Below are positions 1 through 8,502 of a DNA stretch of 64,000 nt, one piece after another (position 1 is the first letter of the stretch; each line of letters starts with the position of its first letter). The position numbers and the translations under genes were made by a program. The stretch covers positions 459,542 through 523,541 of the forward strand of contig NZ_JAESWA010000022.1 in assembly GCF_016765615.1 (NCBI RefSeq). Reading direction: 5' to 3'. The notes under the pieces are model-generated. The model was not told where the DNA came from and made no database searches. It saw only the letters and a program-made list of their open reading frames with translations. Source of the stretch: Clostridium paridis (GTDB taxonomy: Bacteria > Bacillota > Clostridia > Clostridiales > Clostridiaceae).

Positions 1-156
1 TTGATCAGTTGCTAAATATAGTCGTCCTTCAATCATAGGTGGAGGCATTTTTGCATAAATTCCTTCTTGTATACTTGGAGTTCCACCAGCATTAATTACA
101 TAGATATTTCTATTGCCCTGATTTTGAAAATTATTATTCACTTCATTTATCTTCAT
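1..156 (-). CDS. Partial phage-tail-like or surface protein, N-terminus only
   Basis: Only the first 52 codons are present, reading from an ATG at 156 off the left edge. The fragment begins with an Asn-rich stretch followed by a Gly-Gly-Thr turn and the motif EGRLYLATDQ. Phrases of the type 'GRLY.ATD' recur in phage tail-fibre and structural proteins, where they precede an 'IYRD.G..W' segment, but that segment would lie outside the window. No clear ribosome binding site is seen. The family assignment is a resemblance only; a clostridial hypothetical protein is equally possible. Confidence 0.45.
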   Translation of the reverse strand, partial: MKINEVNNNFQNQGNRNIYVINAGGTPSIQEGIYAKMPPPMIEGRLYLATDQ

Positions 157-279
157 ATTTACCTTTATTCTAATTAATTCGTATAAATATATGATTTAAT
201 AATAACTTCTATGATTTTAATAATCACAATATACAAAAATCATGGGTAAATTTATCGTAATATAGTTTAATATTATAGA

Positions 280-2058
280 CTATATATTTCTAGTTTGTTC
301 TTTTAACCATTCTCTTTCTTCTTGAGTTAATTTAGGAGCTAACTTTAAATAAACATCCTTGTGATAATTATTTATCCATTTAATTTCATTTTCTGTAAGC
401 ATATCTTTATCTATCCCATCTAAATCTATAGGACAGTATGTAATTGCTTCAAACTTCATAAACTTACCAAATTCAGTTTTAATGTCTTCACATGCAACCA
501 TCATATTCTCTGTTCTAATACCATGCTTTCCTTCTCTATATATTCCTGGTTCATTTGTGATTATCATACCCTTTTCTAACTTAATTTCATTAGGTACTTG
601 GCTTATTCTATGTGGTCCCTCATGAACATTTAAAAAGAAGCCCACTCCATGTCCTGTTCCACACTTATAATCTAACCCCTGTTCCCAGATAGGTTGTCTT
701 GCTAAAATATCTAAATTAGATCCAGTAGCTCCATATAGAAACTTTGCCGAGCTTAGTCCAATATGACCCTTTAACACTAGGGTAAAATCTCTTTTTTCCT
801 CTTCAGTAAGTTCACCCAATACTATAGTTCTAGTGGTATCAGTAGTACCATTTAAATATTGTCCACCTGAATCTACTAAAAAGAGTCCTTTATTTTTCAA
901 AATATATTGTATTTCATCATTTGCTTTATAATGCATCATTGCAGCATGATCCTTGTATCCAGCTATTGTGTCAAAGCTAGGACCTACAAATAATTCTTGC
1001 TCACTTCTAAATTCCTGTAACTTTTTATCAGCACTCATCTCTGTAATTAATTCTTTACCTACATTTTCTTTTAGCCATTTTATAAACCTTACCATGGCAA
1101 CTCCATCATTTATTTCACATTGTCTTAAGTTTTCTATTTCTGTTTCATTTTTGATAGATTTGAGATTAGTAGTAATATTGATATCCTCAATTTTCCTAGC
1201 TTGATTGTTTATTGAATAATATAAGCTCGCATTTACTTTATCTCCATCGAAAATTATGCTATCTTCTGATTTTAATTTCTTTAAATCATTTTCTATTTCA
1301 TAGTAGTCACGTAGCACTATTCCTTCAGATTCAAGTTCTAACTTAACTTCATTAGGTACCTTTTGTAAATTTATAAATAAATAGCATTCTTCCATTGATA
1401 TTAAAATGTTTGAAAGAACAACAGGATTATTTGGTACATCATTTCCTCTGACATTTAAAAGCCATGCTATATCATCTAATGAACTTAATAGGTGATAATT
1501 TGCCCCCTTAGTTTTCATCATGTTTCTTACTTTTGTTAATTTTTCACTTCTAGATTTACCTGCGTATTTTACATCATGGATAAATATCTTATCCATAGGG
1601 ATTTCCGGTCTATCTTTCCATAATTCATCTATTAAGTCTAAATCAATTTTTAGGGATATTTTCTTATCATTTAATTCTTTTTCCATAGCTTTAACCATAT
1701 TTATTGAAAAGACTCTACCATCCAAGCCTATCATATCATTTTCTTTTAATGTCTCCTTGAGCCATTCTGTGTATGAAGGTACACCAGGATCTACCATCCT
1801 AAACAATCTTATACCTGTGCCATTTAACTCATTTTCAGCTTGAATATAATACCTGCCATCTGTCCATAAACCAGCATCTTCTAATGTAACTACTATTGTA
1901 CCTGCAGAACCAGTAAATCCAGATACCCACTGTCTACACTTAAAATACTCAGCTACATATTCGCTTTGGTGAGCATCATAACTTGGAACTATGTATGCTT
2001 GTACATTGCTCTTTATCATTAATTCTCTCAGTTGTTTTATTTTGTCCCTTACATTCAT
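280..2058 (-). CDS. M24 family Xaa-Pro aminopeptidase (aminopeptidase P)
   Basis: Cytoplasmic dinuclear metallopeptidase that removes an N-terminal residue preceding proline. The frame opens at 2085, but the family usually starts with MNVR, which here is an internal ATG at 2058 preceded by a weak AGTAGG; that start is preferred. In the longer numbering, two creatinase-like N-terminal domains (about residues 12-310) precede the pita-bread catalytic domain. All five metal ligands are visible: D405 (VDSGG), D416 (TTDTTRT), H479 (GTGHGVG), E512 (TNEPGIY) and E526 (RTENM). The length of about 590 residues matches the long, three-domain bacterial and eukaryotic form. It is a monocistronic housekeeping gene with nothing missing. 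Confidence 0.93.
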   Translation of the reverse strand: MNVRDKIKQLRELMIKSNVQAYIVPSYDAHQSEYVAEYFKCRQWVSGFTGSAGTIVVTLEDAGLWTDGRYYIQAENELNGTGIRLFRMVDPGVPSYTEWLKETLKENDMIGLDGRVFSINMVKAMEKELNDKKISLKIDLDLIDELWKDRPEIPMDKIFIHDVKYAGKSRSEKLTKVRNMMKTKGANYHLLSSLDDIAWLLNVRGNDVPNNPVVLSNILISMEECYLFINLQKVPNEVKLELESEGIVLRDYYEIENDLKKLKSEDSIIFDGDKVNASLYYSINNQARKIEDINITTNLKSIKNETEIENLRQCEINDGVAMVRFIKWLKENVGKELITEMSADKKLQEFRSEQELFVGPSFDTIAGYKDHAAMMHYKANDEIQYILKNKGLFLVDSGGQYLNGTTDTTRTIVLGELTEEEKRDFTLVLKGHIGLSSAKFLYGATGSNLDILARQPIWEQGLDYKCGTGHGVGFFLNVHEGPHRISQVPNEIKLEKGMIITNEPGIYREGKHGIRTENMMVACEDIKTEFGKFMKFEAITYCPIDLDGIDKDMLTENEIKWINNYHKDVYLKLAPKLTQEEREWLKEQTRNI

Positions 2059-2191
2059 AATTAATTGACCTACTTTCTTTTGCATTTTCTATAACCATTA
2101 TATACCTAAAACCTCATGATAAAAATATATTGATTAAAATTCTCTTAAACATATATATCTTTTATTAATTTCTATAATTTTTAATTAATGT

Positions 2192-2221
2192 TTGCAAACT
2201 TTATATCATGTTGTTTATAAT
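2192..2221 (+). promoter_or_regulatory. Sigma-A-type promoter for the O-methyltransferase gene
   Basis: TTGCAA at 2192-2197 and TATAAT at 2216-2221 are separated by 18 bases, about 48 bases ahead of the start codon. A second overlapping TATAAT begins at 2221. This is a match to the consensus seen directly in the sequence; activity is inferred. Confidence 0.6.
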
Positions 2222-2268
2222 ATAATAGACAATCATTAATTATGTTTATTTTTTAAGGAGATGTTTTT

Positions 2269-2895
2269 ATGGGAGAAATCACAAAATATATCGAAAAGTT
2301 TTTAACTTACGATAACCTTCAATTAAAGGAGATTGTTAAACAAGATGAAAAAAGAAATGATATCCAACCATATGTAGGTCCTCAAGTGGGAAAATTATTA
2401 GGATTATTAATTAGAGCAATTAATGCAAAAAAAGTATTGGAATTTGGTACATGTCTTGGATATTCTACTGTTTGGTTAGCTCAGGCCTTAAAAGAAACTG
2501 GTGGAAAACTTATATCTATTGAGTATAATACTGAACTTTATGAGACCACAAAGAAAAATATTGAGTCAGCTGGACTATCTGATGTAGTAGAATTACAATT
2601 AGGAGATGCTAATAAGATAATTAATAATCTTGAAGAGGATAATGTATTTGATATTATACTTCAAGATTCTGATAAAGTATTGTATACTACTATGCTTGAA
2701 AAGTGCATTAAGTTAACTCGTAAAAATGGTTTAATAATTGCTGATGATGTATTATTTAAACCTATGGGGATACCTGAAAAGTTTAGTATGCCTGTACATG
2801 AATATGTTCAAAAGGTTTTTGCAGATGACCGTCTTTATACTACAATTCTTCCTATAGGAGATGGAGTTGCTATAAGCACTAAATTATGCGACTAA
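2269..2895 (+). CDS. Class I SAM-dependent O-methyltransferase (catechol-OMT type)
   Basis: A 208-residue protein with the family-3 O-methyltransferase plan. Motif I is LEFGTCLGYSTVWLA (E58 to about A71), an acidic residue follows in ISIEYN, and motif IV is the DIILQDSDK segment. These enzymes methylate hydroxyl groups of small aromatic or caffeoyl-like molecules using SAM and a divalent metal; the substrate here is unknown. The start has a strong AAGGAGATG site. It is transcribed alone from the promoter at 2192-2221, and the next two small genes follow on the same strand after an 80-base gap. Confidence 0.88.
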   Translation: MGEITKYIEKFLTYDNLQLKEIVKQDEKRNDIQPYVGPQVGKLLGLLIRAINAKKVLEFGTCLGYSTVWLAQALKETGGKLISIEYNTELYETTKKNIESAGLSDVVELQLGDANKIINNLEEDNVFDIILQDSDKVLYTTMLEKCIKLTRKNGLIIADDVLFKPMGIPEKFSMPVHEYVQKVFADDRLYTTILPIGDGVAISTKLCD

Positions 2896-2976
2896 TAAGC
2901 TATTTTAGCACTCATATAACTTAAATTGTATGCTATAATTTTATATATACAAATTTTACAAGTAAAGGAGATTCTT

Positions 2977-3207
2977 ATGAATGATGAAGCTTCAAACTAT
3001 TCCCAGACGTCTTGTCCATTTTGTAATAGCAAAAATGTACAAGTAATAATCGAGAAAGAAACTAACGATTATGATGCTCCTAGTGGTTGCTTGGGTTATA
3101 TCTGTTTAGGACCAATTGGCTTATTATGCGGTCTTTGTGCTGCTGAAGGTACTAAAACTACAACAACTTGTATATGTAATAATTGTGGAAAGCGATTTAG
3201 CAAATGA
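2977..3207 (+). CDS. Small zinc-ribbon protein with a hydrophobic Gly/Cys-rich centre
   Basis: A start at ATG 2977, preceded by AAAGGAG, gives 76 residues; the longer upstream frame has no ribosome binding site. The protein has one zinc knuckle half near each end (C13-P-F-C16 and C67-N-N-C70), with a hydrophobic stretch (YICLGPIGLLCGLC) between them that could associate with the membrane. This CxxC-hydrophobic-CxxC layout is common among clostridial proteins of unknown function. Its stop codon overlaps the next start by four bases (ATGA), so the two are translationally coupled and probably work in the same membrane context. Confidence 0.75.
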   Translation: MNDEASNYSQTSCPFCNSKNVQVIIEKETNDYDAPSGCLGYICLGPIGLLCGLCAAEGTKTTTTCICNNCGKRFSK

Positions 3208-3563
3208 TTACGAAAGACAAAGTTTGGATCGCCTTAATGAAGTTCTTTTCTCCAACTTGCCATCAAAGATCCGATAGAAGTTTTTTTCTAGGAAATTATC
3301 AATTTCCTTTATGTGCAAGATGCACTGGAATGACTTTAGGATATTTTATTTCAATATTATCAGTTATTAAAATAGGCGCAGCTCCATTAGCTATTAGCAT
3401 TGTATTTTTAGGAATAATGTTTTTAGACTGGTTAATTCAAACTCTAAAACTAATAGAATCAACTAATATTAGGAGGCTTTTTACTGGAACCCTTGGTGGA
3501 TATGCCATCATTTGTATTATATCTAATATAATAAGTTATTTTTCAGGTTTAATATTTATTTAA
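3204..3563 (+). CDS. DUF2085 family membrane protein
   Basis: A 119-residue integral membrane protein. The signature of the family is visible as C19-H20-Q, R-S-F and LCARCTG (C37, C40), followed by about three hydrophobic segments. The clustered Cys/His residues near the membrane face suggest a metal or redox site, but no reaction is established for the family. The start overlaps the zinc-ribbon gene by four bases, and a strong terminator directly follows, making this the second gene of a two-gene unit. Confidence 0.85.
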   Translation: MITKDKVWIALMKFFSPTCHQRSDRSFFLGNYQFPLCARCTGMTLGYFISILSVIKIGAAPLAISIVFLGIMFLDWLIQTLKLIESTNIRRLFTGTLGGYAIICIISNIISYFSGLIFI

Positions 3564-3595
3564 AGGGTGCTTCATATTTTAATGAAACACCCTTT
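3562..3595. terminator. Bidirectional hairpin terminator
   Basis: A 14-base stem (AAAGGGTGCTTCAT against ATGAAACACCCTTT, one mismatch) lies between two converging genes, with A/T-rich tails on both sides. Confidence 0.8.
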
Positions 3596-3609
3596 AATAA
3601 CTTTATGTA

Positions 3610-4863
3610 TTAATTATTTTTACAATACTCTTCAATTGTTTCTGCTACTATCTTAGCCTGTACAACAGCTTCCACTACAGTTTTAGCTCCCGTAACTACA
3701 TCACCTGAAGCAAAAGTTCCTTTTTTAGTTGTATTTCCCCTATCATCTGTAATAAGAAGCCCATGTCTATTGGTATCTAATTGTTTTGTAGTAGACACTA
3801 TATTAGTTCTTGGACTTTGGCTTACTGCTATAATTGTTGAGTCACATTCAAAGAATTCTTCTTTTCCTTCAATAATCTTAGTTTTTACTTTTCCTGTTTC
3901 TTCATCAATTACATTTTCAGTAGGCGCTAACTTAACCCCATGCTCTGTTATTTCAATAGGCGCTTTAAATATGTTAAACTCTATTCCATCTTCCTTGGCT
4001 TCATTTATTTCTTGATTTGTAGCTGGCATATCATCGAAGCCTTTTCTATAAAGTATAGTTACATTTTTAGCTCCATTTCTTTTTGCACTTCTTGCAGCGT
4101 CCATAGCAACATTTCCTGCTCCTATTACCGCTACTCTGTCTCCTAATCTATACACACTACTAGATTTTAAATAATCAATAGCGTAATGTACGTTACCTAG
4201 GGTTTCTCCTTTAATATTTAATGTTTTAGGATTCCATACTCCTGTTCCGATAAATACAGCTTTATAGCCATCTTCATGTAGTCTATCAATATTTATTACT
4301 GGTCCAATTGTTGTATTTGGTCTTATTCTCACACCAAGCTCTATAAGCTTTTCTTCATATAAATCAATTATTCTTTTTGGCAATCTATATTCTGGAATAC
4401 CATATCTTAATACTCCTCCAATTTTATCATGAGCATCAAAAATTGTGATACTATAGCCTTTTTGTGCTAGTATAAAGGCTATGGTTATTCCTGCTGGGCC
4501 ACCACCAACTATAGCAATTCTATCTTTATCCTTTGGAATATTTTCAAATTTAATCTCCTCAAGATACTTGGTTGAAATTTCGTCTTCTATGTCATGGAAT
4601 TTAATAGGCTCTCCTTTAATTCCTCTTATACAATTTCCTTTACATTGATCTTCATGAATACAAACTAAGGAACATACAACTGAAAGAGGGTTATTGTTAA
4701 ACAATATTTCTCCTGCTTCCTTTAATTTTCCTTCTCTATAAAGTGAGATAATTTGTGGAATTGGTGTACTTATTGGACAATTCTCTTTACATTTTGGATT
4801 TTTACACATTATACATCTATTAGCTTCATCTAATAATAATCTTTCTATCTTATCATTCGCCAT
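3610..4863 (-). CDS. NAD(P)-dependent flavin/iron-sulfur oxidoreductase, GltD-like
   Basis: A 417-residue stand-alone relative of the glutamate synthase small subunit. The N-terminal iron-sulfur domain carries two Cys clusters (C17, C20, C25, C29 and C64, C68, C74, C78). An FAD-binding Rossmann motif follows (AIVGGGPAGI, near 120) and then an NAD(P) motif (VIGAGNVAMDAAR, near 245). Such subunits pass electrons between NAD(P)H and a partner through FAD and [4Fe-4S] centres. No large GltB-type subunit is adjacent, so it may act alone or with a partner elsewhere. It is separated by 45 bases from the upstream HxlR gene, which may control it. Confidence 0.88.
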   Translation of the reverse strand: MANDKIERLLLDEANRCIMCKNPKCKENCPISTPIPQIISLYREGKLKEAGEILFNNNPLSVVCSLVCIHEDQCKGNCIRGIKGEPIKFHDIEDEISTKYLEEIKFENIPKDKDRIAIVGGGPAGITIAFILAQKGYSITIFDAHDKIGGVLRYGIPEYRLPKRIIDLYEEKLIELGVRIRPNTTIGPVINIDRLHEDGYKAVFIGTGVWNPKTLNIKGETLGNVHYAIDYLKSSSVYRLGDRVAVIGAGNVAMDAARSAKRNGAKNVTILYRKGFDDMPATNQEINEAKEDGIEFNIFKAPIEITEHGVKLAPTENVIDEETGKVKTKIIEGKEEFFECDSTIIAVSQSPRTNIVSTTKQLDTNRHGLLITDDRGNTTKKGTFASGDVVTGAKTVVEAVVQAKIVAETIEEYCKNN

Positions 4864-4908
4864 TTTATATCTCCTAATTTCTCTTTAGACTTTTAAATAT
4901 ATAATTAA

Positions 4909-5262
4909 TTACTTACTTTCATTTTTTCGAACTATTTTTCCCCAATCTAAAAGTGCAACTATTATTGGTTTTATTGACATACCAAATTCAGTTAATTCAT
5001 ATTCAACCTTAGGTGGAACTTCGGCATAAACAGTTCTTTTTACAATATTATCATTTTCAAGTTCTCTTAATTGAAGGGTTAGCATTCTATGAGTTATCCT
5101 AGGCATTTCTCGTCTTAATTCATTAAATCTTTTTTTACCGTTAAGTAACCTGTAAATTATTATCCCCTTCCACTTACCACCAATAATATTAAGGCTTGTT
5201 TCTACAGGACATTGAATCTCTGAACATTCATTATTTTCCTTATATTCAATATTACTATTCAA
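4909..5262 (-). CDS. HxlR family winged-helix transcriptional regulator
   Basis: A 117-residue DNA-binding protein with the characteristic opening CPVETSLNIIGGKWKG (C18), then FNELRREMPRITHRMLT as recognition region and a wing ending in YELTEFG. HxlR proteins are small dimeric repressors or activators that sense electrophiles or redox stress and usually control the divergent neighbour. Here that neighbour is a broken nitroreductase gene starting 147 bases away, so its classical target is dead. The downstream flavoprotein gene on the same strand may be its remaining regulon member. Confidence 0.9.
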   Translation of the reverse strand: MNSNIEYKENNECSEIQCPVETSLNIIGGKWKGIIIYRLLNGKKRFNELRREMPRITHRMLTLQLRELENDNIVKRTVYAEVPPKVEYELTEFGMSIKPIIVALLDWGKIVRKNESK

Positions 5263-5408
5263 ATTATCACCTCAGTATAAAAAGTATACTTAAGTACCTT
5301 TTTGTATATTATATATAAGAAATGTTCATTCTTCAAGATATTTAATTTTAATATTATAATTTACTTAACCATTAACTATAATATTAAATTTAAGGGGTGA
5401 CAAGATAT

Positions 5409-5697
5409 ATGTCAATTGAAAAATCAAAAATATTAGAAGCCTATGCATGTAAAGAGTTTGATGTAAACAAAAAAATATCTGATGAGGATTTTAAGTTCAG
5501 CCGCTTTGATAGGTATAGATTCATGCCCGATTGAAGGTTATGATATTAATAATGTTGAAGATTTACTTGAAAAAGAAGGAATACTAGATAAAACAAAATT
5601 TGGTGTTTCTGTTATGGCTGCCTTTGGGTATAGAACAAATAATCCAAGGGAAAAGACAAGACAATCAATTGATAAAATAACTGAATGGATTGAATAA
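5409..5697 (+). pseudogene. Nitroreductase pseudogene with large internal deletion
   Basis: The 5' end still has GGGGTGA and an ATG at 5409, encoding the start of an NfsB-type nitroreductase (MSIEKSKILEAYACKEFDV). After about 27 codons the reading frame changes. From about 5488 the other frame encodes the family's C-terminal third: SSAALIGIDSCPIEGYD, then FGYRTNNPREKTR and a final TEWIE. The central region, about 100 residues with most flavin contacts, is absent. The gene is therefore an internally deleted, frameshifted remnant. It faces the intact HxlR gene, the usual arrangement for a regulated nitroreductase. Confidence 0.85.
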
Positions 5698-5707
5698 ACA
5701 TAACAAA

Positions 5708-5737
5708 AAGGAGCTGTTGAATATTACAACAGCCCTT
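5708..5737. terminator. Hairpin terminator between convergent genes
   Basis: AAGGAGCTGTTG pairs with CAACAGCCCTT around a short AT loop (core GCTGTTG/CAACAGC at 5713-5719 and 5727-5733). It separates the nitroreductase remnant from the ferredoxin-nitroreductase. Confidence 0.7.
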
Positions 5738-5741
5738 AATT

Positions 5742-6563
5742 TTATTTCCATAATATATTAGCTTCTTTTCTAGGTACAGTTCTCGAATACTTGATATCTG
5801 GATAGCCTATTACCATGCAGGTTACTATTTGTTTGCCTTCTGGCACTTCAAGAAAATCTACTATTTTTCTATTTGCTTGTGATGCCCTTACAAAGAAACC
5901 ACTAAAGAATGTTCCTAGGCCTAAAGCATTTGTCATTAATTCCATATTTGATGAAGCAAGCGCACCATTTACTGGTGAATCAGCCACTACAACTATTACT
6001 GCTGGTGCATTAAAGAATAATTTTTCTTTCCCATTAGGGTTATCTTTAAATTCTTTATACATAGCTACCCACATCTCAGCGTATCTCTTGTACACCATAG
6101 TTTCAGGAGTTAAATTTGAAAGCATTGCTTCTCCAACGTTTTTTAAACTTTCTAAAGTTAATTCTTTTAATTCCTGTATTTTTTCTCTTACAACAATATA
6201 AGATACTCCTTGAGTGTTGCTTCCTGTCTGAGTAAATCTTCCAGCTTCAATAATTTTTGAAAGCTTGTCTTCTTCTACTGCTTTATCCTTAAATTGTCTT
6301 ACCGTTCTTCTAAATTTAATAAAGTTCATTAGAGTTTCAGGCTCTATTGTAAACTCTTCTTTATTATAGTTCTTAACCTCTTCCATATTATATTCATCTG
6401 TTGATACTGCTTCCTTTGGGCAAACAGCAATACAATGTCCACATTTAAAACATGCTATATTTTTTATTTTTGCTTTACCCTCTACAAGCTCAATATCCCT
6501 TGCAAAACAATCTTTAACGCATAAGCCACAACCTATACATTTTTCAGCATTTACATTCATCAT
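5742..6563 (-). CDS. Ferredoxin-nitroreductase fusion protein
   Basis: A 273-residue protein. Residues 1-55 form a two-cluster [4Fe-4S] ferredoxin (C9, C12, C15, C19 and C38, C41, C44, C48-P). Residues from about 80 on form an FMN-dependent nitroreductase domain opening with FRRTVRQFKDKAV. Electrons enter through the clusters and reduce FMN, which then reduces nitro, quinone or related compounds. The layout is common in anaerobic clostridia. The start is ATG with AGGAG upstream; MM gives two possible adjacent starts. It is intact, in contrast to the neighbouring remnant. Confidence 0.9.
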   Translation of the reverse strand: MMNVNAEKCIGCGLCVKDCFARDIELVEGKAKIKNIACFKCGHCIAVCPKEAVSTDEYNMEEVKNYNKEEFTIEPETLMNFIKFRRTVRQFKDKAVEEDKLSKIIEAGRFTQTGSNTQGVSYIVVREKIQELKELTLESLKNVGEAMLSNLTPETMVYKRYAEMWVAMYKEFKDNPNGKEKLFFNAPAVIVVVADSPVNGALASSNMELMTNALGLGTFFSGFFVRASQANRKIVDFLEVPEGKQIVTCMVIGYPDIKYSRTVPRKEANILWK

Positions 6564-6652
6564 AATAAGTTACTCCTCTTCAATCTTAAAATATATAGGG
6601 TTTTAAGTCTCCTATAAAAAACCTATATTATATACCTTAAGATTATAATACT

Positions 6653-7519
6653 TTACTTTAATTTAATCCAGTTACTAAATATTGAATCTACTTTAAAGCC
6701 TCTTTTCTTATACATATTATAGGCTACTGAATTTCTTTCTATAACCAAAAGCCCTATCTTATTTACCTCTTTCTTATTTAAAAACTCAATAGCTGTTTCT
6801 AAAAGCATTCTTCCGAATCCTCTGCCTCTATAGGGTTTGCATAATCCTATGTCAAAAGACCCTTCTCCATTTTTTATAGTACAATCCATAAATCCTATAT
6901 TGATGCTGTTATAGGACACAAAAAAATAATAATTTTCTTCATCCGCCTTTTTTAGGTACTCCTGAACTCCATCAATATCTACATAGGAACCATGAGGCAT
7001 ATCACTAAAGGAATCATTATATACTCTTTGATATTCCTGCTTATTTTCTTGAGTTAGTGGTATCAAATCTAAACATTCTATTTTCTTATCTCTATCTTCT
7101 AAATACATTCTAATAGCTCTATAATCTATATGAAATCCTAATTTTTCTAACAATTTAAGCCTATCTTCGTTTCTTTCTCCTAAATAAATTTCTTTTGCAT
7201 TATATAAATTAGCTATAGTAATTGCTTCTTCAATTAAATTTTTTATAATCATTTCTTTTTCATTTGAGGAATCTTCTATATCTAAAAAATGTATATAAGT
7301 TGTTCCTAACTGCTGTGCGACTTCTAAAACTATATTAATTCTCCCTAATACTTTTCCACTTCTAAAATAGAATAAAGCTCCATTGCCGTAGTCATATACC
7401 TTATTATTGAACATTTCATCAACTTCATTTAATGTCTTTTTTTCTTCAATATTTCTATTTACAAAATCACATACTAAACTTTTCTCTACTTTGTCTAGTT
7501 TAATATAACTCTTAATCAT
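6653..7519 (-). CDS. Double-domain GNAT N-acetyltransferase
   Basis: A 288-residue protein that appears to contain two GNAT folds. The C-terminal one (from about 150) has the acetyl-CoA loop CKPYRGRGFGRMLLETAI followed by a NSVAYNMYKKRGF end motif. The N-terminal half is more diverged, with NAKEIYLGERNEDRLKLL resembling the last helix and strand of a GNAT. Such proteins acetylate amines of small molecules or protein termini; the target is unknown. It lies 15 bases downstream of the DUF2087 regulator on the same strand, so the two are probably co-transcribed. Confidence 0.85.
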   Translation of the reverse strand: MIKSYIKLDKVEKSLVCDFVNRNIEEKKTLNEVDEMFNNKVYDYGNGALFYFRSGKVLGRINIVLEVAQQLGTTYIHFLDIEDSSNEKEMIIKNLIEEAITIANLYNAKEIYLGERNEDRLKLLEKLGFHIDYRAIRMYLEDRDKKIECLDLIPLTQENKQEYQRVYNDSFSDMPHGSYVDIDGVQEYLKKADEENYYFFVSYNSINIGFMDCTIKNGEGSFDIGLCKPYRGRGFGRMLLETAIEFLNKKEVNKIGLLVIERNSVAYNMYKKRGFKVDSIFSNWIKLK

Positions 7520-7534
7520 TTTGCTCCCCCATTT

Positions 7535-8305
7535 TTATTCTTTTACCCAATATGAGCTACAATCATTTGATCTTTCTACAAATCCATACTCAACTAACGC
7601 TCTTCTTAGGGTAGCATAATCCTCATTTATTCTTTTTATGATTCTATTTATTTCTTTTTCAGAATACTTCTTGCCTTTTGTAAAGTTTTTAGTTATTTCT
7701 TTTAATACTATTATTTTCTTTTTCTCTCTAGCAGGGAAATTCTTTAATGCTCCGTTTTCATCAAAATAATTTTTAATGGTTTCTTTCTCTTCTTTATCCG
7801 TAATATTATATCTATCATCTATTGTTGTTGCTGTTTTATGTGCATCCCAGATAATATCATCTTCCAATTTATTAATCTTTTTACTTGTTGTCTTTGAAAG
7901 TAAATCCATCATTGCTAAGAATAATTTTGCTTGCTTTTCCTTTTCCCTTAACTTAAAACGATGATTTCTTATAGTCGATTGAGCAACTCCAAGCTTTAAT
8001 GCAATTTCTTTATCTGTTAATCCTTGTGAAATTAAAGTAATAAGTTCTCTTTGAACTTCTGATACACCTGTAAATGATGAATTCATCCCAATTAAGTACT
8101 CAAGCATAGATTCATGCCTTTCTTTAATATGAAGTTCAGTTGTCAATTTTGAATCATAGAACTCCGAATTTTTTTCATATATACGCCCTTTTTTAAATGT
8201 CTCTTCACAAATTATACATGTATATTCATCTTCTGTTTCGATATAACCTTTTTTTACTTCCTCTATGTTTGCACTCCAAAATAATTCATTTGATTTAGTA
8301 TCCAT
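7535..8305 (-). CDS. Transcriptional regulator with LuxR-like HTH and DUF2087 domain
   Basis: The start is set at ATG 8305 because GGGAGGAAG sits seven bases before it, giving 256 residues. An N-terminal Cys/His segment (C-I-I-C near 45, later H-I-K-E-R-H) may bind zinc. A helix-turn-helix follows at about 100-135 (QGLTDKEIALKLGVAQSTIR), then a coiled stretch. The last 80 residues form a DUF2087 module (FPAREKKKIIVLKEI to YWVKE). DUF2087 occurs at the end of many clostridial and bacillar regulators. The operon partner is the GNAT gene downstream. Confidence 0.82.
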   Translation of the reverse strand: MDTKSNELFWSANIEEVKKGYIETEDEYTCIICEETFKKGRIYEKNSEFYDSKLTTELHIKERHESMLEYLIGMNSSFTGVSEVQRELITLISQGLTDKEIALKLGVAQSTIRNHRFKLREKEKQAKLFLAMMDLLSKTTSKKINKLEDDIIWDAHKTATTIDDRYNITDKEEKETIKNYFDENGALKNFPAREKKKIIVLKEITKNFTKGKKYSEKEINRIIKRINEDYATLRRALVEYGFVERSNDCSSYWVKE

Positions 8306-8412
8306 AACTTCTTCCTCCCAAGTTCTAAATATTTCCTTTATTATATTATACATCAAAATTAATTTCTGTCTACATATAGATAAACATTTATTATTTTGGT
8401 TTGTTTTTGTTT

Positions 8413-8454
8413 AGGGACGGTTCTGAACTTTTCAAAAAGTTTAGAACCGTCCCC
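8413..8454. repeat. Near-perfect 40-bp palindrome of the GGGACGGTTCT type
   Basis: GGGACGGTTCTGAACTTTT pairs with AAAAGTTTAGAACCGTCCC: 19 pairs, one of them G-U, around a two-base centre. The sequence class GGGGACGGTTCT...AGAACCGTCCCC is a dispersed palindrome I recall from many Firmicutes genomes. Its GC-rich arms stand out from the surrounding AT-rich DNA. No T-tract follows it on the plus strand, so it is unlikely to be only a terminator. It is the only copy in this window. Confidence 0.7.
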
Positions 8455-8502
8455 AAAAATCAATTCACTTTGCATATATAACCTTATGGAGAGGTGATTA
8501 GA

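Noticed and set aside
953-1204. Plus-strand frame inside the aminopeptidase gene
   Set aside because: It is antisense to a well-conserved gene, with hydrophobic Ser/Phe/Leu-rich content typical of shadow frames; other such shadows across the window were dropped for the same reason.
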